From NCBI RefSeq assembly GCF_026410925.1, contig NZ_CP112972.1, positions 2,046,001-2,110,000 on the forward strand: a stretch of DNA of 64,000 bases. Direction: 5' to 3'. The translations under genes and the position numbers were made by a program. This DNA comes from Halovenus salina (GTDB taxonomy: Archaea; Halobacteriota; Halobacteria; Halobacteriales; Haloarculaceae). How positions within the stretch are numbered: the stretch's first letter is position 1; every line of letters starts with the position of its first letter. Of this stretch, positions 34,241 through 43,598 are shown piece after piece. The notes beneath the pieces are model-generated. The model saw only the letters and a program-made list of their open reading frames with translations, did no database searches and was not told the origin of the DNA.

Positions 34241-35944
34241 ATGCAATGGACATTCTTTCATTTCCCAATCGTCCTGGGGGGACTTCTTACGTTACTTCTT
34301 GCAGTCTATACATTGTCGTCTCGTGAGACACGCGGTGCACAGTCGTTACTCGGGATTTTACTCTTTTCGACACTGTACAGTGTTACGTACGGGGTGCAAC
34401 TGACTCAGCCTTCCGAGACAGCAAGTTTGGTCTGGTCACGGTTGACGTTTCCAGCGTTCCTGTTCGCTGCTGTGTTTTACATTCTCTTTGCACTCGAGTA
34501 CACCAACAGAGAAGGCCTGATAACCACCTCGCGCGTACTGGTATTGGCTTTTCCTGCCGTGATTCTGAGCATTGTACCATGGGTCTGGCCGTCAAGCGTC
34601 CATCAAAACGTGCGGATGGATGAGCAACTCGGTATCACTCTCTTACGCTTTGATTTCGGCGAGGCCTACGTGCTAATCCTGTCCACCGTGTTCATCTATC
34701 TCTTTGTCGCCCTAGGACTCGTCGCTGTCGAGTTCTTCCGCTCGATCCGCGTCGGTGTGTTTCGGAAGCAACAGTTGTCTATTCTTTTCGGCCTAGGCCT
34801 TCCCGTTCTCGTGGCGTTGATTCAGGCGTTCATTCCGCTTCAGTTAGCGCTCGCTCCGCTCTCGTTCGCCGCAACGGGCGTTATTCTGGCGGTTGCTATC
34901 TTTCGGTTCGAACTGTTCGAGGTCGTTCCCGTCGCCAGACAGCGGGTGTTTCAATACGTCGACGCCGGCGTGCTTGTGGTCGGTCCCGATGGGCGAGTTA
35001 TCGATGCTAACCCGGCCGCACAGCGGCTGTTCGAGAACGGCAACCCGTTGAATCAGTCTCTCGATACCCTCAACGCGTCCTTGGTTGACACTGACTGGGA
35101 CGACCGCCAGAAGCCGGTGCGGTGTGAACTGTCTCACGCAAGTGGTGAGACACGAATCTACGAAGCCGAGCGGGCACCGATTTTCGACGACTACGACCAG
35201 TTCAACGCCTCTGTCCTCCTGTTCAACGACGTAACAGAGCTAGATGCTCAAAAGCAGGAGCTCGAACAGCAACGAGACGAACTGGAAGAGACGACAGCAC
35301 AACTCGAACGGAAAAACGAGCGGCTCGACCGGTTCACAGGTGTGGTTAGTCACGACCTTCGCAATCCGTTGAACATGGCTCAGACCTATCTCGACCTTTC
35401 GAGAGAGCAAGGCCAGGCGGAACATTTCGAGAAAGTCGCTGATGCACACGATAGAATGGAGACGATGATCGACGAGTTACTCACACTTGCACGCACGGAG
35501 ACGGCACTCGATGAAGCGGATTTCGAGTCGATACCGCTGGAGCCACTCGTCGAGGAGGCCTGGAACACTGCATCGACCGGTGGGGCAACACTCAAAACCG
35601 ACATCCCCTGGAATTGCTCGATTGAAGCGAACGAGAATTTGCTGCAGAACATACTGGAGAATCTCTTTCGGAACGCTGCCGACCACAACGAGCCACCGCT
35701 GACAGTCACTGTCGGCACAATGGACGACGATGGATTCTACGTCGAAGACGATGGGACCGGAATTCCAGAAGAAAACCGAACAGAAGTGTTCGAACACGGA
35801 TATACGACAGCCGGCACAGGCTCCGGGTTCGGCCTCTCTATCGTTCAGGAGTTCGTGACGGCCCACGGCTGGGCAATCCGTGTTACAGAGAGCAACGACG
35901 GTGGCGCACGATTCGAGATTACTGCTGTCACAATTGATGCATAG
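34241..35944 (+). CDS. Sensor histidine kinase with 7TM N-terminal domain and PAS domain
   Basis: A 567-residue kinase. Residues 1-215 hold seven membrane helices of the archaeal histidine-kinase N-terminal 7TM type; about 225-335 is a PAS domain (VLVVGPDGRVIDANPAAQRLFENG). A coiled coil with Gln/Glu repeats (about 335-365) leads to HisKA with phosphoacceptor His in VVSHDLRNPLN near 373. The HATPase has the N-box NLFRNAADHNEPPL near 475, DDGTGIPEENR near 503 and GSGFGLSIVQEF near 530. No response regulator is adjacent. Base use is more AT-rich than neighbours, suggesting accessory origin. Confidence 0.9.
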   Translation: MQWTFFHFPIVLGGLLTLLLAVYTLSSRETRGAQSLLGILLFSTLYSVTYGVQLTQPSETASLVWSRLTFPAFLFAAVFYILFALEYTNREGLITTSRVLVLAFPAVILSIVPWVWPSSVHQNVRMDEQLGITLLRFDFGEAYVLILSTVFIYLFVALGLVAVEFFRSIRVGVFRKQQLSILFGLGLPVLVALIQAFIPLQLALAPLSFAATGVILAVAIFRFELFEVVPVARQRVFQYVDAGVLVVGPDGRVIDANPAAQRLFENGNPLNQSLDTLNASLVDTDWDDRQKPVRCELSHASGETRIYEAERAPIFDDYDQFNASVLLFNDVTELDAQKQELEQQRDELEETTAQLERKNERLDRFTGVVSHDLRNPLNMAQTYLDLSREQGQAEHFEKVADAHDRMETMIDELLTLARTETALDEADFESIPLEPLVEEAWNTASTGGATLKTDIPWNCSIEANENLLQNILENLFRNAADHNEPPLTVTVGTMDDDGFYVEDDGTGIPEENRTEVFEHGYTTAGTGSGFGLSIVQEFVTAHGWAIRVTESNDGGARFEITAVTIDA

Positions 35945-36082
35945 TCTCAAAACGACTGTCTCGTCTACCACTTCTTTTGAGGCCGACTGTCGTGGTCGAT
36001 AGCAGCGACAGTTTGTCACCACCGCAGACAAGCGTTCGCCGCGTTTCGAACGGTATTGCTCTCCCACCCGACAAGCCGGCGT

Positions 36083-36511
36083 ATGGACAGCTTCAGAACC
36101 GTCGTCAAGGCACTCATCACCCACGATGGCGAGGTGCTGGTCGGGCAGAAAGAACCAGAGCCAGACCACCCGATAGGCGGCCAGTGGCACATCCCCGGCG
36201 GCCATCTCGCGGCCGACGAAGCGGTCGAAACGGTGGTCGAGCGGGAGGTTCGCGAGGAGACCGGCCTCGACGTAACTGTCGCGGAACTCGTCGACGCGAT
36301 GACATTCGCGTGGGGGACAGATGGGTCAAAAGATAGTCTCCAGCTGCTGTATCACTGCCGGGCTGACTCCCACGACGCGAAAGCGGGGGACGACCTCCAA
36401 GCTGTTGAGTGGGTCGACCCGACAGAACTCACGGCGTATCTGTGCGACGAAGAAGCCACCCGACTCACACAGCGCCCACGACAGCGGGCGTTCGTCGAGG
36501 AACTATCGTAA
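36083..36511 (+). CDS. Nudix hydrolase
   Basis: A 142-residue Nudix hydrolase, which cleaves nucleoside diphosphates linked to other groups. The Nudix box is GGHLAADEAVETVVEREVRE continuing ETGLDV (residues about 38-63), complete with the metal-binding REXXEE glutamates. WHIPGGH precedes it. The ATG at 36083 (MDSFRTVVKALI) is chosen since the fold begins there. The substrate cannot be told from sequence. Its end overlaps the convergent beta-propeller gene by 9 bp. Confidence 0.88.
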   Translation: MDSFRTVVKALITHDGEVLVGQKEPEPDHPIGGQWHIPGGHLAADEAVETVVEREVREETGLDVTVAELVDAMTFAWGTDGSKDSLQLLYHCRADSHDAKAGDDLQAVEWVDPTELTAYLCDEEATRLTQRPRQRAFVEELS

Positions 36512-37474
36512 GTCGGCCGCGGTCGCCAGCCGCCACGTCCTGGGGAGCCCACCCCCCAGTCGCTCCCAGGAGTCACCGGCGTCGTGGCTCACGAACAGTC
36601 GACTCTCCCCGTCGATTTCGCCCGCATAGAAGAGCGTCTTGGGCCGTTCGGGGTGAACCGCGAGCGTGTCGGCCGCCCCGGCTTCGGGGAGGTCGTCGCC
36701 ACAGGAACGCCAGGAGTCACCGCCGTCCTCGCTCCGGTAGACGACTGGCCCCTCGTCTGCTGCGTAAACGTATAGCCGCTCAGGGTCGTCCGGGTCGAAG
36801 ACGATGCTGTGGACGTATTCCCCGGCGAGTGGGGAGAGCTGTGTCCACTCCTCGCCGGCGTCGTCACTTCGGTAGAGTCCTGAGCCGTTCGCCGCGAACA
36901 CCACCGCTGGGTCGTCGGGATGAACTGCCAGCCGGTGGGCGTCTGCACCGACCATCGTCTCCGTCCACGTCTCGCCGCTGTCAGCCGAGTAGATGATAGC
37001 ACCGTGTTCGACGCCCGCGACGATGCGATCTGGGCGCTCCGGATGGATATCGAAGCCGTGGACGTGGCCGGCCTCAAACGGCTCGAAGAAAAACGACCAC
37101 TCCTGACGGCTCGGGAGGTCCGCGACTCCCGACAGCGCCTCGAAAGAGTCGCCGCCGTCGGTCGAGCGGTACACCATCGGTGGCTCGGTCCCGACGTAGA
37201 TGGTCTCGGGCTCTGTCGGGTGACGAGCCAGGCCCCAGACCCACTCCTCGTCGAAACCGAGCGTCTCGACAGAGCCGCCGCCGTCTGTCGTCCGGTACAG
37301 CCCCTGACCGCGCAGGCCACAGCCGACGAGAACGTCGTCTGAGTCGTCGGGGGCGACTGAGAGCGAGCGAACTGCGTTCCCGTCGAGGCTGCTCGCGGTC
37401 ACCTCGAAGCCGCCTGTGTCGATGTGTGCCGTCCGGAGTCCGTCTTCGGTGCCGAGATACAGCCGACAGTACAC
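36503..37474 (-). CDS. BNR/Asp-box beta-propeller protein
   Basis: A 323-residue repeat protein with at least six Asp-box units (for example LYRTTDGGGS, VYRSTDGGDSF, IIYSADSGETW, LYRSDDAGEEW, VYRSEDGGDSW, LFVSHDAGDSW), each followed by HPERP/DPDDPE turns. This is the sortilin/YCF48-like propeller fold used for binding or as a scaffold; no catalytic residues are evident and no signal peptide is present, so it is probably cytosolic. The start is GTG at 37474, 27 bp after a TATA box TTTATATG (minus strand 37501-37508). Confidence 0.8.
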   Translation of the reverse strand: MYCRLYLGTEDGLRTAHIDTGGFEVTASSLDGNAVRSLSVAPDDSDDVLVGCGLRGQGLYRTTDGGGSVETLGFDEEWVWGLARHPTEPETIYVGTEPPMVYRSTDGGDSFEALSGVADLPSRQEWSFFFEPFEAGHVHGFDIHPERPDRIVAGVEHGAIIYSADSGETWTETMVGADAHRLAVHPDDPAVVFAANGSGLYRSDDAGEEWTQLSPLAGEYVHSIVFDPDDPERLYVYAADEGPVVYRSEDGGDSWRSCGDDLPEAGAADTLAVHPERPKTLFYAGEIDGESRLFVSHDAGDSWERLGGGLPRTWRLATAADLR

Positions 37475-37518
37475 AATTATCCGTGTTATTTGGCGGTAAT
37501 CATATAAAACGCACCGGC

Positions 37519-38899
37519 TTACCGGAGTGAGTGATACTTGTTGCTGGCAGTATCTGCTATCACCTGCATCCGTCCGTCGGTCTCGGCGTCGATGCCGTGC
37601 TCGCGGGCGTACCCGACGAGCGCATCGTGTTGGGTGCCGTGGTCGGCCTCGATGTGGTCCTCGTCGAGAACGGGGTAGAGGTCGTCGGCGTAAAACTCGA
37701 GCGAGGGGGCGGCGACGACGTAGGCCTCGCTTGGAGCTGGCTGCCGTCCACCGACGGTCGCCTCAACGAGATCGAGTCCGTCATCGTCCCGTTGCCACGA
37801 GAGGGCCGCGCCGCTGACGTGGCCGTACACCTCCGCGTCGAGGTCGAGAAAGTCGGGGGATTCGAGACTCTCGAACAGCGCCAGAAGTTCCTCGCCGTTG
37901 AGTCGAGTGGATATCGTTGTCGAAGGGGGCAGTCGAGCGCACGTCGCCGACCGACACCGCGCCCGAAAGCGGCGGGCCGCTCCGCAACATAAGTGGGTGG
38001 ACGACGGCAACGTCGGCACCGGCAGCCCACCGAACCGCGTCGACGACGAAGTTTCCAATCGGCGTTTCGGGATACCGGTCGGCCCGCTCCCGGCCGATAG
38101 AATCTTCGACTCGTGTGACGGTCTCGTCCAGCCCCAGCTCGGCAAACAGCTCGCGATAGGTAGCTGCTATCTCCTCGGCGACGGGGTAGTCGGCCACGTC
38201 GTGTAGCGTCACCGTCACCTCGTCGCCGAGCGTTGCCTCGGTGAGGCGTTCGCCACGCTCGCCGGGGTGTGCAACCGGCGTGCCGGCGACAGACCCGGCC
38301 CGCCGGTCGTGTTCGTGCCCGCCCAACACGAGGTCGACACCGTCGAGGTTGGCGAGTTCGTCGTCCCGGCCGCCGGCGTGTGAGAGCACGACCACGTGGT
38401 CGCAGTCGACCGGCAGGTCCGATAGGGCTGCTTCGGCGGCAGCGACGGGGTCTCCAACAGTCAGTTCGCGCGTAACGTAGTCGCCGAGTGTCACTGGGTC
38501 GGTCACGCCGACTAGGCCGATGCGCTCGGTGCCGACGCGGACAGTCGCGGTCTCACGGACCCCGAGATCGTGGGCAAACGGGCGGTTGTCCTCGTGGAGG
38601 TTGGCAACCAGCCAGCGCTGTGGCGAGTCCGCGACGACATCTCGGAAGGCGTCGACGCCGTTGTCGAAGTCGTGGTTGCCGGGAACCGAAAAATCCGGCT
38701 GGATTGCCTCGAATAACGGGCCGATGTGCTCGGCGTCGGTCTCCATCGAGAGCAACCCCGGCGCGGTGGTGTCGCCGGTGCCACAGACGAGCGTGTCCTC
38801 GTCGCGACGTTTCTGAATCGCTCGCGTGAGCCGACCGATACGTTCTGGATCGTCGGTCGCGTTTTCGATGTCGGAGTACTGGAGGACTTGGACGGGCAT
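37519..38899 (-). pseudogene. 5'-nucleotidase-family metallophosphoesterase, interrupted by a frameshift
   Basis: From ATG 38899 the frame reads MPVQVLQYSDIENATDDPER, with metallophosphoesterase motifs VCGTGDTTAPG, SVPGNHDFDNG, VVLSHAGGRDDE and LVLGGHEHD, and the nucleotidase C-domain segment DVRSTAPFDNDI. Immediately after the ATC at 37910-37912, one extra base (37909) shifts the frame. Skipping it continues the expected C-domain as TRLNGEELLALFESLESPDF down to the stop at 37519. In the unshifted frame the sequence becomes Arg-rich nonsense ending at 37781. Both halves look undecayed, so this is a recent mutation, an assembly error or recoding. If intact, the protein would be about 460 residues. 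Confidence 0.8.
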
Positions 38900-38961
38900 C
38901 GAATTTCTGTCTCGTTGTCATGCAGTATCGAACCGACCGGCAAAAGTCTCGTGGAACAGCC

Positions 38962-39516
38962 TCAAAACTGCGTGACTTTAGACTGGATACGCCCGTCGTC
39001 GATGGTTTCCTCGTCACCCGAGAAGTACCGGGCGAGTTCGGCTTGTGATATCTCGTCACTCTGTTGGAGGTACGCAATCTCGGTCAGCGACAGTGTCTCG
39101 CCGGCGCGAAGTCTCCGGAGCAGTTCCTCGGTCGAGAGGGCGTGAAAGGTCACATCGAGGTCGACGGTCGCGGCACGGTCGTTCCGGGCCTGTGCGACGT
39201 TTACCGCCTCTGCAAGCGCGTCTTCGAAGTCGACGCCGGTGTCTTCGATACCCTGATAGAGGAAGGCCAGTGCAGAGACGAGCGCGTCGTAGGCACTCTT
39301 TCCCTCGGTTCCTAGTCGTTTCTCGAAGACGAGCTGTCGGTCGCGGTCGGATAGTTGCTCGACCAGTACCTCGAAGTCGTATGTCGACTCGTACACGCGG
39401 TCACGAATCCGCGCCCGAGCGTTCCGTTCGGCCTGGACGCTCGAAAAATCTGCCTCGCCGTGCAGGTAGTCTCTGTCCGCTGGGCTCAATATGCCACGCT
39501 CTCTGCTCTCAATCAT
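38962..39516 (-). CDS. Conserved haloarchaeal protein of unknown function
   Basis: A 184-residue acidic protein starting MIESRERGILSPADRDYLHG, followed by FSSVQAERNARARIRDRVYE and a mainly helical body. A possible helix-turn-helix lies near residues 140-165 (LSLTEIAYLQQSDEISQAEL). Proteins with this N-terminal pattern recur in Halobacteria but I know no function. The ATG at 39516 directly abuts an inverted repeat (39517-39542), and it is divergent from the PCNA gene, so autoregulation is a possibility. Confidence 0.65.
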   Translation of the reverse strand: MIESRERGILSPADRDYLHGEADFSSVQAERNARARIRDRVYESTYDFEVLVEQLSDRDRQLVFEKRLGTEGKSAYDALVSALAFLYQGIEDTGVDFEDALAEAVNVAQARNDRAATVDLDVTFHALSTEELLRRLRAGETLSLTEIAYLQQSDEISQAELARYFSGDEETIDDGRIQSKVTQF

Positions 39517-39542
39517 AATCTATATTGGGTTATGTATAGATT
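39517..39542. repeat. Inverted repeat 1 in the divergent PCNA promoter region
   Basis: AATCTATA and TATAGATT form a perfect 8 bp dyad with a 10 bp centre, directly before the ATG of the 184-residue protein. A related dyad lies at 39559-39585. Confidence 0.6.
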
Positions 39543-39558
39543 GCATATATAAATTTCT

Positions 39559-39585
39559 AATCTGTTTTGGATTATATATCAGATT
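39559..39585. repeat. Inverted repeat 2 in the divergent PCNA promoter region
   Basis: AATCTG and CAGATT flank a 15 bp centre that resembles the centre of the first repeat (TTTTGGATTATATAT versus TATTGGGTTATGTAT when aligned with flanks). The centres of the two dyads are about 42 bp apart, close to four helical turns. Confidence 0.55.
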
Positions 39586-39595
39586 CTGTCGATAA

Positions 39596-39603
39596 TTGTT
39601 AAG
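39596..39603 (+). promoter_or_regulatory. PCNA TATA box
   Basis: TTGTTAAG ends 24 bp before the PCNA ATG at 39627, typical spacing for a leaderless archaeal message. Confidence 0.5.
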
Positions 39604-39626
39604 GTTGTGCCAGCGGAAGACGAGCC

Positions 39627-40370
39627 ATGTTCTCAGCGACTATCGACGCGACGGCGTTTCGGAACGCACTGGCATCTGTGGAGGTGCTCGTCGAGGAGTG
39701 CCGTATCCACGTCGACAGCGACGGGATGCGGCTGCGTGCAGCCGACCCCGCGCTCGTCGCGCTGGTCGACCTGACGCTCGACGCCGAACAGTTCGAGCAG
39801 TACGAGGCCTCGGAGGCGGTGCTGGGTGTAAATCTCGAACGGCTGTCGGAGATACTGAGCGTCGCCGAAACCGGAGACACCGTCCGGATGGAGTTCGACG
39901 AACGGTCACGCAAACTCGATGTCGAAGTCGGCACACTCTCGTATACACTGGGGCTGCTCGACCCCGATTCGATTCGGGATGAACCGGACCTCCCGGACCT
40001 CGAACCGCCGGCAGAGGTAACGCTCGATGGCCGTCACATCGACCGCGGTGTGAAGGCAGCGGAGATGGTGTCGGACCACCTCAGGCTGGCTGTCGACCCA
40101 GACCGCGAGACGCTCGTCATCGCAGCAGAAGGGGACACCGACGAGGTGCTCGTCGAACTCGGTCGCCAGGAGGTGGCGGCATTATCACCTGGGCCGGCCG
40201 ACTCGCTGTATTCGCTGGACTATCTCACTGCAATCAACCGTGTTATCCCTCGCGGTCAGACGGTCACACTCGAACTCGGCGAGGAGTTTCTCGCTGGCTT
40301 CGAATTTGTCGTCCCTGAAGCTGACCAGCCTGTCACGTACCGGGTTGCACCGCGTCTCCAGCGGGCATAG
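39627..40370 (+). CDS. pcn: DNA polymerase sliding clamp PCNA
   Basis: Homotrimeric replication clamp; 247 residues, typical for archaea. MFSATIDATAFRNALASVEV begins the first domain, RAADPALVALVDLTL near residue 37, ILSVAETGDTVRMEF near 78, the interdomain connecting region LPDLEPPAEV near 118, and YSLDYLTAINRVIP near 195 follow. It is very acidic. Replication partners are not adjacent. It is divergent from the unknown gene at 38962. Confidence 0.97.
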   Translation: MFSATIDATAFRNALASVEVLVEECRIHVDSDGMRLRAADPALVALVDLTLDAEQFEQYEASEAVLGVNLERLSEILSVAETGDTVRMEFDERSRKLDVEVGTLSYTLGLLDPDSIRDEPDLPDLEPPAEVTLDGRHIDRGVKAAEMVSDHLRLAVDPDRETLVIAAEGDTDEVLVELGRQEVAALSPGPADSLYSLDYLTAINRVIPRGQTVTLELGEEFLAGFEFVVPEADQPVTYRVAPRLQRA

Positions 40371-40498
40371 ATTCCCCTCGTGGGCACGACGGTCTGTGTC
40401 GGTACATCTGTCTGTCGGCTGTATCATCTCGGCCTCAAAGAGTCCTGGCATCGTTCCGACACCAGAACAGGTTAGTCGATACCCCTGGAAGCGGTCGT

Positions 40499-41455
40499 AT
40501 GGCCGGCAGCACTGGCGTCGTGATAGCGGCGATGATTGCCAACGGCGGGATTGCGATACTGAAGTTCGGCGGGTTCCTGTTGACCGGGAGTCCTTCGATG
40601 CTCGCAGAGACCTACCACTCGGTCTCTGACACTGGCAATCAGGTACTGCTTCTCATCGGCATCAAGTACAGCCAGAAAGAGGCTTCGGAACAACACCCCT
40701 TCGGATACGGCAAATCCCAGTTCTTCTATGCGTTTCTGGTGTCGGTGTTGCTCTTTGGCGTGGCTGGCTGGGAGAGTCTCAAACACGGCATCGCCGAGAT
40801 ACGGTCTGGCGGACATGGCGAGGAGGCCGCCCAGTTCCTCGGGTTCACGCTGGATTGGGAGGCCCCGGTCGACCCCTTCTACATCTCAGTCGCTATTTTG
40901 ATTGGCGGCATCGCCTTCGAGAGCTACGCGTTCCTGAAAGCACGGGGCGAGCTCCGCCGCCAGATGGGCAAATACGGCTGGTCGGGCTACCGCCAGGCCT
41001 TCGGACGCACCAGCGACCTGTCGACGCTGACCGCCTTCGTCGAGGACACGGTCGCGCTGCTGGGGCTGTTCACCGCTCTCGTCGGACTCGTCGCCACGCG
41101 CGTGACGGGGAATCCGGTGTACGACTCCGCGTCGGCAGTCATCATCGGCGTCTTGCTCATGGTGTTCGCGGCGGCGCTTGCAGTCGAGAACAAACGGCTC
41201 CTCCTCGGCGAGAGCCTGCCTGCGGCGGTCGAAGACGAACTCCGGGCGGTCGTCGAGGCACACGAGGGGGTCACCGCAGTCAAGGACTTCCGGACGATGT
41301 ACGTCGGCGTCGGCCGCGTGCTCGTGACCGGCGAGGTAACCTTCGACTCGGAGCTGTCCGTCGAGGCGGCCAAACGAGACATCGACCAAATTGAGCAGAA
41401 AATCCACGAGACCGACGACCGCGTTCAGACCATCTATCTCGAACCGGAGCTGTGA
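40499..41455 (+). CDS. Cation diffusion facilitator (zinc/metal efflux, ZnT9-like subgroup)
   Basis: A 318-residue metal/proton antiporter. The first metal-site motif is MLAETYHSVSDTGNQ near residue 34 (HxxxD), followed by HPFGYGKSQFFYAFLVS near 61. The fifth helix has FVEDTVALLGLFTALVG near 180, so one usual HxxxD position is replaced by an E-D pair. A cytosolic C-terminal domain (about 235-318) ends KIHETDDRVQTIYLEPE. The long GGH-containing loop and motif spacing recall the ZnT9-like branch. Zn2+ or Mn2+ export is inferred. Confidence 0.85.
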   Translation: MAGSTGVVIAAMIANGGIAILKFGGFLLTGSPSMLAETYHSVSDTGNQVLLLIGIKYSQKEASEQHPFGYGKSQFFYAFLVSVLLFGVAGWESLKHGIAEIRSGGHGEEAAQFLGFTLDWEAPVDPFYISVAILIGGIAFESYAFLKARGELRRQMGKYGWSGYRQAFGRTSDLSTLTAFVEDTVALLGLFTALVGLVATRVTGNPVYDSASAVIIGVLLMVFAAALAVENKRLLLGESLPAAVEDELRAVVEAHEGVTAVKDFRTMYVGVGRVLVTGEVTFDSELSVEAAKRDIDQIEQKIHETDDRVQTIYLEPEL

Positions 41456-41569
41456 CCTCTCAAAACTCGTGACGTTCGGTTAATTCTCCCGCAATCGGCC
41501 TGTTCAGGTCACAACAGCTAGTCTTCAACACACCCGAAAGAGAAGAAAATATCGACCGCGAGAGCGTCG

Positions 41570-43534
41570 TTAGTCGTCAGCAGGTGCCGCGCCGCCTTCG
41601 TTCTCGTACTGCTGTTTGGTGTGTGAGAGCTTGCCACCGGCCGCGAGGATATCGCGCTCGCGCTCGGAGGCGTCGAGGACGCCTGTCGCTTCCCAGTCGT
41701 CGTTCACGCGGATGGTGAACTCTTCCTGGCCCGAGCGGACGGCCTCGGCGACATCGTCGACGATTTCGACGTCGTCGCCCTGGTCGATGTTCTCGTAGGT
41801 GTCCTCGTCGATTTCGAGCGGAAGGAGCCCGAAGTTGAAGAGGTTCGCACGGTGGATGCGCGCGAAGCTCTGGGCGAGGACGCCCTCGATACCGAGATAC
41901 ATCGGACAGAGCGCGGCGTGCTCACGCGAGGAGCCCTGGCCGTAGTTCTCGCCGGCGACCAGGAAGCCGCCGTCGGCGTTGAGCGAGCGGTCGGCGAAGG
42001 TGTCGTCGACACGCGAGAGGGTGAACTCCGAGAGTTTCGGAATGTTCGACCGGTACATCAGGATGTCCTGTGTGGCCGGGATGATGTGGTCGGTCGTGAT
42101 GTTGTCGTCCATCTTCAGCAGTGCCGACCCCTCGATGTCCGCGCCGAGGGGGTCTTTCAGCGGCACGTCGCCGATGTTCGGTCCCTTGATGAGGTCGTCG
42201 TCGACGGCCTCGTCGGGATCGATAATGTCGTTCTCGGCACCTTCGAAGGCTTCGGGCATCTCGAAGCCGGGGGCTTCGATGTCATCGTCGAGGTCGCGTG
42301 GGTCGGTGATTTCGCCTTCGAGCGCGGACGCGGCGGCTACCTCTGGCGAACAGAGGTAGACGTTGTCGTCCTCGATGCCCGAACGACCCTCGAAGTTGCG
42401 GTTGAACGTCCGCAGAGAGATGGAGTCGCTGCCTGGCACGTGGCCGATACCGATACACGCGCCACAGGTGGCCTCGGAGAAGTTGACACCGGCGGCCATC
42501 AGCTCAGCAGTCCACCCCTCGCGGGCGAGCATCTCGCTTGCCTTCTTCGAGCCGGGCGCGACGATCATCTCCGTCGAGAGGTCGATAGTCTGGTCTTCGA
42601 GCATCTTCGCGGCCGGCAGGATATCCTCGTAGGCACCGTTGGTACAGGAGCCGACCATGACCTGGTCGACGTCGGCACCGGCGGCCTCGCGGACCGGAAC
42701 GACGTTGTCGGGCATCGACGGCTCGGCAATCAGGGGTTCGAGCTCCGCGAGGTCGATGGTGACCGAGTCGTGGTACTCGGCGTCGTCGTCGGGCTGGAGG
42801 GGCTCGTACGCCTCGCTGCGGCCGACGCGTTCGAGGTAGTCTTTGGTCTGCTCGTCAGACGGGAAGATGCTCGATGTCGCGCCGAGCTCGGTTCCCATGT
42901 TGGTAATTGTCATCCGCTCGGGGGCCGAGAGCGACTCGACGCCCGGACCGGTGTACTCGAAGATCTTGCCGACGCCGCCCTTCACGGAGAGGCGACGGAG
43001 CATCTCGAGGATGATGTCTTTTGCGGTCGCCCACTCGGGGAGTTCGCCTTCGAGGCGAACCTCGGTGACCTCGGGCATCTCGATGAAGTACGAGCCGCCA
43101 CCCATCGCGACAGCCACGTCGAGCCCACCCGAACCAATAGCGAGCTGGCCGAGTCCGCCAGGGGTTGGGGTGTGGGAGTCAGAACCCAGCAGCGTCTTGC
43201 CGGGCGCGGCGAAGTTCTCGCGGTGGACGTTGTGACAGATACCGTTACCCGGTCGCGAGAAGTAGGCCCCGAACGTCCCTGCCGCCGAGCGGAGGAAGCG
43301 GTGGTCGTCGGTGTTCTTGAAGTCGAACTGGTAGGTCTGGTGGTCACAGTACTGTGCGGCAAGCTCGGTCTGGACCTCGTCGAGACCCAGTGCCTCGAAC
43401 TGGAGCCAGACGAGCGTGCCCGTCGTGTCCTGTGTCAGCACCTGATCGATCTCGATGCCGATCTCCTCGCCGGGCTCTAACTCGCCCTCGACGAGGTGGT
43501 CATCGAGAATTTTTTCGGTAAGTGTCTTTCCCAT
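41570..43534 (-). CDS. acn: Aconitate hydratase
   Basis: Isomerises citrate to isocitrate in the TCA cycle using a 4Fe-4S cluster; 654 residues, of the shorter mitochondrial/archaeal type. Cluster ligands are in VMVGSCTNGAYED near residue 294 and ATCGACIGIGHV near 360; LLGSDSHTPTPGGLGQLAIG near 112 and GQGSSREHAALCPMYLG near 527 are the substrate signatures. It is divergent from the dCTP deaminase/dUTPase gene, with abutting TATA boxes between them. Confidence 0.95.
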   Translation of the reverse strand: MGKTLTEKILDDHLVEGELEPGEEIGIEIDQVLTQDTTGTLVWLQFEALGLDEVQTELAAQYCDHQTYQFDFKNTDDHRFLRSAAGTFGAYFSRPGNGICHNVHRENFAAPGKTLLGSDSHTPTPGGLGQLAIGSGGLDVAVAMGGGSYFIEMPEVTEVRLEGELPEWATAKDIILEMLRRLSVKGGVGKIFEYTGPGVESLSAPERMTITNMGTELGATSSIFPSDEQTKDYLERVGRSEAYEPLQPDDDAEYHDSVTIDLAELEPLIAEPSMPDNVVPVREAAGADVDQVMVGSCTNGAYEDILPAAKMLEDQTIDLSTEMIVAPGSKKASEMLAREGWTAELMAAGVNFSEATCGACIGIGHVPGSDSISLRTFNRNFEGRSGIEDDNVYLCSPEVAAASALEGEITDPRDLDDDIEAPGFEMPEAFEGAENDIIDPDEAVDDDLIKGPNIGDVPLKDPLGADIEGSALLKMDDNITTDHIIPATQDILMYRSNIPKLSEFTLSRVDDTFADRSLNADGGFLVAGENYGQGSSREHAALCPMYLGIEGVLAQSFARIHRANLFNFGLLPLEIDEDTYENIDQGDDVEIVDDVAEAVRSGQEEFTIRVNDDWEATGVLDASERERDILAAGGKLSHTKQQYENEGGAAPADD

Positions 43535-43561
43535 AGCGTCTTAACATCGACTATCCACGGA

Positions 43562-43578
43562 CATAAAAGATGTTATAC
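43562..43578. promoter_or_regulatory. Abutting divergent TATA boxes, aconitase and dcd/dut
   Basis: On the minus strand TTTTATG (43562-43568) is 28 bp before the aconitase ATG. On the plus strand TTATAC (43573-43578) is 21 bp before the ATG at 43599. Only about 4 bp separate the two boxes, so the two promoters may compete. Confidence 0.5.
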
Positions 43579-43598
43579 GGCCGCTTCTCACTGTCGGT

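Noticed and set aside
41852-43480. Open frame of over 540 codons on the plus strand opposite aconitase
   Set aside because: Antisense shadow of a highly conserved aconitase gene; no independent motifs.
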